Shown here in pieces: positions 58,087 to 64,000 of a DNA stretch of 64,000 nucleotides (its first letter is position 1; each line of letters opens with the position of its first letter). The position numbers and the translations under genes were made by a program. The stretch comes from Myotis daubentonii (Eukaryota > Chordata > Mammalia > Chiroptera > Vespertilionidae): assembly GCF_963259705.1 (NCBI RefSeq), contig NC_081851.1:17768145-17832144 (forward strand). The letters run 5' to 3'. The notes beneath the pieces were generated by a model. That model had not been told where the DNA came from, did no database searches, and saw nothing but the letters and a program-made list of their open reading frames with translations.

Positions 58087-58159
58087 CCAGTGCACGTCAC
58101 AGTGACCGGTGGTTCCGTTGTTGGGTCGATTTGCATGTTAGCCTTTTATTATATAGGAA

Positions 58160-58239
<80 letters not shown>
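58160..58239. repeat. (CA)n(TA)n compound microsatellite
   Basis: About 10 CA units then about 29 TA units, starting directly at the 5' end of HeliBat copy B. Confidence 0.97.
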
Positions 58240-58243
<4 letters not shown>

Positions 58244-58244
58244 A

Positions 58245-58490
58245 ACCATAATTACAAAGGAAGAGATCAAAAGAGATACAAAATTTAATTTCTCTATTAT
58301 AAACAAAGGGTAGTTAACAAACGGAAAATTGCTTGTAATATAGTTAAGAAAGGTCAATTTGCTTCATATTTAATTAAGAGCTCATAACTCAGCAAGAAAA
58401 CATATAAACACTTCAACAGATAAATGGGTAAAGAACATGAACAAAATTCACGAAAGATTATACAAGAAAACTTTTTGTTCATTTTGGAAT
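58245..58490 (+). mobile_element. L1: LINE-1 ORF2 3' fragment, right of HeliBat copy B
   Basis: 'taattaagagctcataactc', 'agcaagaaaacatataaaca' and 'gataaatgggtaaagaacat' parallel the L1 ORF2 end (the 'aagagctcctacaa..' and 'aaaaatgggcaaagga' region). Confidence 0.65.
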
Positions 58491-58624
58491 TATAAATTAG
58501 ATGTCTAACAATTTTTCCTTGGAATAGATCATATCTGCACAAAATTTACATGTAAGTTCATTCAGGGTGTGGGTGCCTCTCCGTGCCCCTCCTCATGCCC
58601 CCCGTGCCAGCACACACCTTGCTG

Positions 58625-58860
58625 CTGCGCCAGGGTGAGTTTAGGCCTCTGCTCTAACATTCCCTCCACTCTACCTGGCATTTCCTTTTGCCAGATGCCC
58701 CAGCTAACTCCCTCATATCCTAGCCTCATTTTATTCTTGCTCAAATCTTACTGTCTAATGAGAATTATGCTAACCTCCCTTTTCAATATTGCAACTGGCC
58801 CAGCCCCCTTTAGTCTGCCCTGCTTTTTACTTTTTCCAGAATACTTATCACAGATTATAA
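58625..58860 (+). mobile_element. L2: LINE-2 fragment
   Basis: 'ttgctcaaatcttactgtct', 'aatgagaattatgctaacct', 'gcccccttta' and 'gaatacttatcacagattat' fit the L2 3' UTR in sense. Confidence 0.7.
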
Positions 58861-58869
58861 AAAGGATAA

Positions 58870-60150
58870 AAATCAAATGGTAAAGGAGCGACTTAAATAG
58901 ACTGTGATGAAGCAAGGAAGGCTACTCTGAAAACACATGCTTAAATGTACTGTAATTGGGGTGTGTGAGGGACTCTCAGACACTTTGAAATCCCAGTGGG
59001 TACAACTAAAGCTAAGAAATATAAGTTATGGAAATGTTGACTTGCATGTCGACATGAGGAAGGGTGAGAGCCACCCTGAGAGGGGAAGGTGCTCCAGGAG
59101 GGTCTAGGTTCCCTCCTCGCTGTGGATGAACACAGACAGGAAGAGACCTGATAGAGATGCCACAGAGAGCCAAGCATCCCGCACTGATGCTCCCCATGAG
59201 ACCTTTCAAGGCATTTTAGAACGGGGGTGGGGGTTGGAGGTGGGGATGGGAGAAGTGGCTGGCCTTTATTTGTTTTCAGGGCTTGCAAAAATAGCTGAAT
59301 GCATCCATTTATCTATTTTCCACTGTTCACCTTTCTGTCACAGAGATAAGGGGTCAACCATTTACTGTGTATTAAAGTCAGGCCAAGGGCTTTGTGGACC
59401 CCAAGGCTATGTAACCAGCGATATTTCTGAAGGACAACAGGTAAACAGAGCTCTGGATAAAGATGTGGGTTATGTTCGCATCAATTATGAAACAATGCAT
59501 TACCATGAGTGAGTGAAACAGACACCGCGACAGAAACGGGATCAATGAGGCCCATAACGACATGCCGAGAAAAAGGCCCCAGGGACGTTCTGGGAGTCAG
59601 GACCCGCTGGAATCGAGGGGAGGCCCTAAGAACTCCACGTGCTCCAGGCTCTTTTAAGCCCATCGCAATGTAATTCACGGGGCACAAAGTTATGAAGGCC
59701 GGGGCCCAGCCCTCCCATTCCTGTTCACCTCCCGCAGCGCCCTGTTCCCACCACCTCCCTTTGGCTACAGCACATGCCATGTGGCCAGAGAACACAGCGT
59801 CTGCGGCAGCACAGACACGCAGCACTGGACACGCTGCCCCCGAGCCAGGGCGGCTGCTCATGAACACAGAACAGAGAACCAGGAAAACGAGGCAGAGCAC
59901 ACGGCATCGCCGGCAGGGCCGCTGCCCGCGGTAGCCAGTGTTTCTGAGCTCGGCACAGAGCAGCACAGCTTACCCCACAGGGGCTGGGTTTACACACATC
60001 GGTAAGTGTGGTTCCGTTTCTCTGTGACAGCCGCTGTAAGTTGCAGGTGAGAAGGGTAGGCTCCTCTCTTCCCAGAGAGGTGTGGCAGGAGTTACCGAGG
60101 CCCCAAGGAGCGGGGTCAGTGACTGGAGGGGAGTGTGTTCTTTCACTCGT
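58870..60150. other. No recognised feature
   Basis: The 59540-60000 part is GC-rich, with overlapping frames on both strands (161 codons at 59481-59966, minus). None shows a known domain; probably non-coding. Confidence 0.45.
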
Positions 60151-60154
60151 ATCC

Positions 60155-60285
60155 TTAAATTAATGGAGCAACTCAACGAATATGTACTGAGCAGCAACTC
60201 TGTGCCAGGCACAGGTAGGGAGGCTTCAGTAAGCTAAGCAGCAAAAACAAAAGGGAAATCCTTGCCTCTAAGACACTCAGATTTT
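60155..60285 (-). mobile_element. L2: LINE-2 fragment, antisense
   Basis: 'caacgaatatgtactgagca', 'actctgtgccaggcacaggt' and 'aaatccttgcctctaagaca' give antisense L2 in order. Confidence 0.75.
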
Positions 60286-60414
60286 AGTGAAATTCATCCA
60301 CCTCACCTCAATTTCTGGATTCCGAGCTCTCAAAGCCTCTAGAGTTGAGCCCAATAGAAGGTAAAAGTGAAGCAAACAGAGCTAACTAACATAATTATAC
60401 TAACAATTACGAGT

Positions 60415-60530
60415 TGGTATTACTGTGGATTTCACTGAGTGCTTACTGTGCGTCAGTCACTGTCTTAGCAGTGTAACGTATTAAGTTATTAAGTAGTCAT
60501 AAGAATGCCACCGATGGGTACTGCCGCATT
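60415..60530 (-). mobile_element. MIR: MIR SINE fragment, antisense
   Basis: 'ttcactgagtgcttactgtg', 'cgtcagtcactgtcttagca' and 'aatgccaccgatgggtact' follow the antisense MIR 3' half. Confidence 0.6.
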
Positions 60531-60564
60531 GAATTGTGCCGTGGAAACAGAGTGTTTACAAAGG

Positions 60565-61105
60565 TAATCGCGTTAAAATGAGGTCATTAGGGCGGGTCCT
60601 AATGCAATCTAACAGAACACCTTCCCGAAAGGGGAAATTTGGACAGACACACAACAGGAGGACAAGGCACAGACAGGGAGAAGACAGCTCTCCGGGCCTA
60701 GGACAGAGGCCTGGAGCCGACTCTCCCTCACAGCCCTCAGGGGAAACCACGCCTGCCGACACCTTGACTTCAGACTTCCAGCCTCCAGAACTGCCAGACA
60801 ATTCATTTCTGTGGCTCTAAACCCGGGGTGGGCAAACATTTTGACTCGAGGGCCACAGTGGCTTCTTAAACTGGACCGGAGGGCCGGAACAAAAGCATGG
60901 ATGGAGTGTCTGTGTGAACTAATATAAATTCAAAGTAAACATCATGACATAAAAGGGTGCGGTCTTTTTTTTTTTTTTTTTTTTTTAGTTTTATTCATTT
61001 CAAACAGGCCGGATCCAGCCCGTGGGCCGTAGTTTGCCCACGGCTGCTCTAAACCAACCAGCGTGTGGTACTTCCTGACAGCAGCGCAGCAAGCCGATCC
61101 AGGTG
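60565..61105 (+). mobile_element. MLT1-type MaLR LTR split by a hAT MITE
   Basis: Left part: 'aaaatgaggtcattagggcg', 'ggggaaatttggacagacac', 'ccctcacagccctcagggg', 'cgacaccttgacttcagact' and 'ccagcctccagaactgccag', in the MLT1 LTR order. After the hAT insertion (60823-61046) it resumes with 'accaaccagcgtgtggtact' and 'gacagcagc', the usual LTR 3' end. No internal retroviral genes are present. Confidence 0.85.
60823..61046. mobile_element. hAT MITE nested in the LTR, perfect target duplication
   Basis: Terminal repeats are CCGGGGTGGGCAAAC and GTTTGCCCACGGCTG. CTCTAAAC occurs exactly at 60815-60822 and 61047-61054. The 224-bp body contains 'gagggccggaac' and a 22-base poly(T) run; no ORF. It postdates the LTR. 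Confidence 0.95.
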
Positions 61106-61790
61106 CGACCAGGACTCCTCGTCACGCATAAAGCCAATGAGACACCGGTCACCCGGGGAGCAACTGGACCGAGAGTCAAACTCAAGACAATCCAGCTGCA
61201 GCAGACGCACTCCTCCTTCTGCCGGAAAAGCGGCCATTTGCGCAGAGAGACGGTCCTGAGCGGCAGCGGGAGTCCGCGTTCATGTCCCAGAAAGGCCCTG
61301 CTCAGCCCCGCTACACATGCTATCGATACTCCGTGGCTTCGCAGAGCTCTATCTCAGCGAGTCATTCTAAGTACCTACTATCTGAAATGTTTAGCATTTT
61401 TCCTCAGCCCACATCCTGTTGATTCTGTATTTCATTTAACTGGAGATACAGCTCAAGTGTGACATGTTCCATAGAGAGGATAGCTCAGAAAAGCCAGCTA
61501 CACAGAGACGATTCTATCTCAGCCTCGTCATAAAGTCGCAGGGGGCCAGGCATTCAGTGAGGGAGCCGCAGGACACTCAGGCTTTGCTAAGGAATCCAGG
61601 ACCGCCTGTGTCTTCAAAGGCTTCAGTTATGTCTAACAAACACAAAAGAGCTTTCGGAATTCCATTTTTCTTTCCCTGGCCACCCCCTCTCTGTCTCTCA
61701 CGTGCACACAAAACCACTTCCAACAATACCCCATCTCCATATTTTGTTTGCTGTTGCTGTTTCAGAGGTGTTACTAGTAAGAATAACATA
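61106..61790. other. No recognised feature
   Basis: Nothing recognised. The 119- and 137-codon plus-strand frames show no domain. Confidence 0.45.
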
Positions 61791-61794
61791 GCCA

Positions 61795-62035
61795 ATATTT
61801 CCCAAATGCTTACTACATTATCAGTGTGCTTAGAAGCAAGTTACACACTTTGCCTCATCTACTCCTCCCTCCAATAACGCTGCCAAGCACGTATTATCAA
61901 TTTCTCCCCTTCACACCTGAGAAAACTGAGGCCTGGCTGTTGAACAACTTGCTCCCACCCACGTGATAGGTAGAGCCAGGATGTGAGCCTAGTCCTGGCT
62001 GGTCTGCATAGCAGCGGTCCTCCCACTGTGCTCGC
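61795..62035 (-). mobile_element. MIR: MIR SINE, antisense
   Basis: 'aaatgcttactacattatca', 'ccttcacacctgagaaaact', 'gaggcctggctg', 'gtgataggtagagccaggat' and 'gtgagcctagtcctggctg' match the antisense MIR order across most of its length. Confidence 0.85.
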
Positions 62036-64000
62036 ACACCATTTCCAACCAAGAAAGGACAAACTACAAAAAAAAAAAAAATAAGAGGCTTTTCTCACTG
62101 GGCTGTCCAGGGTGGGAGTGATGCTGAATCAAACGTCATCTTTGCAAGTGGCTCCAAACACAGAGATCTCAGGCTCTTGATTAGCCCCAGGGCTGGAGTC
62201 CACACACAAGGTTGCAGTTTAAGGGAAAACAGCTGTAATCTGTCCAGATGCTTTCTGAGAGAGAAAGCTTTATGAGAACTGAGAAAATACACAGGAAAAA
62301 TGGAGTGGGGCTTGCTCACAGCCTCCCCTGGGGGCCGGTTCTCTCCTCAAAGCCTCCAGCACGGGCAGCCATCTCCTACCTTACAGCTAGGACGCCACCC
62401 TAAAGAAGCCCGAGAAAGGGGATGGAACAGGACACATTTTAATATGCATTTTTCAAATTTTTAAGTGATTAAGTGCTTTATCTTTTAGGGCCCCACTGGC
62501 TAAACATAGAAGTACCAAAAAATATGGCAACATTTCCACTTGCCAGCCTTCACGATGACCTTCAAAATGACCCTTCTACAATTCAGAAAACAGATGCTTT
62601 CATTCTACACCTGAGATCAAAGTGTTGAGTCTTCACTCTTCTCAGTCTACACGGTACAAGTTGTCCTCTCGGGAAGAGAAGGGAGTGTCCTCTCGGGAAG
62701 AGAAGGGAGGACGTGCATTACGGGACAGGAGGCGCGCAGAGCATAACTATCGGTGCTGTTGCTAAGCCACACGGTCCCGCAGGACGTGGCTTCTGTCTCA
62801 GTGAGTGAAGGGGAACGGCGACCAGGGGTGTGGGGAGGACGAGTCCATAACCGACAGGGAAACCGAGTCTCCAGGCTGGCCCTCACCCTCATTTCATCGT
62901 GAGCAATAGCACACCCCGGCTGGTGTGAAAACACCAGGCAGCTCAAATGGGATGAAGAACTTTAGACCGGCACGAATATGGAACGCACACATTGCTCTGC
63001 AGATGCCTTTTTCCTCCGACAGGCTGCTGCCGACTTTAATGTGGAAGAATCCATTTTCATACAAAGGTAGCCAAGAGTGACAGGAAATAGGAAGCCCACA
63101 CCATTTATCTTCTGTGAACTTAAAAAAAAAAAAATCACTTAATTGCTTTTCTAGGAAGCTATTTTGTAGAATCATGGTACTTTATCTTTCTGCCCTTATT
63201 CGTGGTATAAATGGTGATTTTAAAATGACCATCGTGAAAATGCGATGATTAACCGATACGTTTTAAGCTATTTATTACTTATGTTAACAAATAAATTCTG
63301 ATCAACCAAAAATGGTTCCTCTGTTCTTATGGGTGAATTCTAAAACTCCTAATACACAGCCGATTCACTGACTTTCACCTTTAGGTGTTTCTCTCCTGGT
63401 TTCCTTCCTTCCCTGCCTTTTCAAGTGCTTCCATTTTCAGCCACCGGAGCCTCTGCAAGAGCAGTTTCGGCCCACGTCTACCTATTAAATGAACAGCGAA
63501 CGGCCTGACCGGTGTGTTTTGGAGCACCCCTGCTGCACTGATCTCGCCCAACAGTTTCAGAGCCTGTGCGACCACCTGATGTCTCAATAGCACTGCAGAC
63601 TAGACTTTTTCAGTGTTGTCTATCTCACCTGGCATTAGACATTATTTTTAAATTCCACAAAGTTTGAAGCGAATATAAAGCACTCTTTTCACATCTGAAG
63701 TTATCAGTTAAATAATAATTTATTATTATTCCATGAGCCAAAGACAGATACACTGAAAAGCTGGTGACACATCAGCTTCAGGGCAGAGGTTTCTCCAAGG
63801 CCCAGGAGGGCCCTAGGAATGTGCTAATGTATGTTCTTGTAACAATTCCAGGAGAAACGTATTTTTTATTCTGTTTTTCCTAAAGAGAACCCCCACCACC
63901 AAGACAGTGTCATCTTTAGGTCCCACAAAACCTGTGCCTGGCCCTCCAGATAAACGGTCCCCCATCATCTGAATCCTGAATTACGTGTTAAGGGCAAAAC
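62036..64000. other. No recognised gene
   Basis: Contains short poly(A) runs at about 62068 and 63123 and the tandem 24-mer listed separately. No other repeat family, gene or RNA gene was recognised up to the window edge. Confidence 0.45.
62662..62709. repeat. Tandem 24-bp duplication
   Basis: Two perfect, adjacent copies of a 24-base unit beginning TGTCCTCTCGGGAAGAGAAG (62662-62685 and 62686-62709). Confidence 0.95.

Larger units (their letters stand above)
57776..58158 (-). mobile_element. HeliBat-type non-autonomous Helitron, copy B
   Basis: On the minus strand it starts TCCTATATAATAAAAGGC and ends GGGCCTCTAA followed by T, with a near-perfect palindrome (GTGCATGAAATTCATGCAC) just inside. 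About 383 bp, no ORF. It aligns with copy A in both ends and in the middle ('gctaaggatgtc', 'cagcttagg'). The base before its 5' end is T, not the A expected for an A|T insertion; the microsatellite that abuts it may have altered the junction. L1-like sequence lies on both sides. Confidence 0.94.

Noticed and set aside
59481..59966. 161-codon minus-strand frame with a hydrophobic stretch
   Set aside because: The LVFLVLCSVF segment looks membrane-like but there is no family match, and the plus strand is open as well.
63500..63530. 'ggcctgaccggtgtg' resembling a Ves SINE start
   Set aside because: The following sequence has no A or B box, no CT-rich block and no tail, so it is a chance match.
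1..64000. CRISPR arrays, bacterial operons or phage genes
   Set aside because: No direct-repeat/spacer pattern and no dense coding; repeats and composition are those of a bat nuclear genome.
1..64000. tRNA, U6, 7SK, Y RNA or 5S genes
   Set aside because: Looked for characteristic starts and boxes; the only tRNA-like boxes belong to Ves and MIR SINEs.

Overview
The window is nuclear DNA of a bat, most likely of the family Vespertilionidae (Myotis, Eptesicus, Pipistrellus and relatives). Two bat-specific signatures support this. The first is about ten tRNA-derived Ves SINEs, with A box TGGCTCAGTGG, B box GGTTCGATTCC-like, and a CT-rich tail ending in AATAAA repeats. The second is two non-autonomous HeliBat-type Helitrons (5' TCCTATATAATAAAAGG, 3' hairpin plus CTAG or CTAA), alongside several young-looking hAT MITEs with 8-bp target duplications. 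Among mammals, recent Helitron and hAT activity is characteristic of vespertilionid bats. All repeat family calls come from remembered consensus features. No database search was run.

I found no protein-coding gene. The longest open frames (202 aa at 35583-36191 +, 195 aa at 25235-25822 -, 177 aa at 2290-2823 - and 28712-29245 -, 161 aa at 59481-59966 -) show no recognisable domain, and some overlap repeats. The window therefore looks intergenic or deep-intronic. No tRNA, rRNA, snRNA or CRISPR was seen.

Layout. 0-3.3 kb: two inverted copies of a ~325 bp unit about 2.5 kb apart, enclosing an L1 3' end, L2 pieces and an internally deleted Tigger1. 3.3-12 kb: mostly unrecognised sequence with one Ves SINE. 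12.5-17.5 kb: HeliBat copy A, L2 fragments, Ves copies and a hAT fragment. 18-27 kb: MIR copies, two hAT MITEs, Ves copies and microsatellites. 27-33.5 kb: a bat L1 3' end, a decayed 2.9 kb L1 with ORF2 endonuclease remnant and a nested Ves SINE, then two hAT MITEs 311 bp apart. 34-39.7 kb: L2-rich. 42.5-43.8 kb: a hAT MITE, a MIR and a 127 bp polypyrimidine tract. 45-50 kb: old L1 3' regions and a Ves SINE. 51-56 kb: L2, a Ves SINE, L1 and an MLT1-like LTR. 57.7-58.9 kb: HeliBat copy B nested in L1, next to a (CA)n(TA)n tract, then L2. 60-62 kb: an MLT1-type LTR split by a hAT MITE, plus L2 and MIR.

The most interesting observations are: (1) both HeliBat copies carry a pair of oppositely oriented CTCF-like motifs; (2) the local inverted duplication whose arms cross an L1 3' end; (3) hAT MITEs with exact 8-bp duplications, most in CTCTAAAC/TCTAGA-like targets; (4) SINEs with clear target duplications, useful as insertion markers. 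AT-rich stretches such as 34.0-34.3 kb and 54.8-55.1 kb could be conserved regulatory DNA, but that cannot be judged without alignment.
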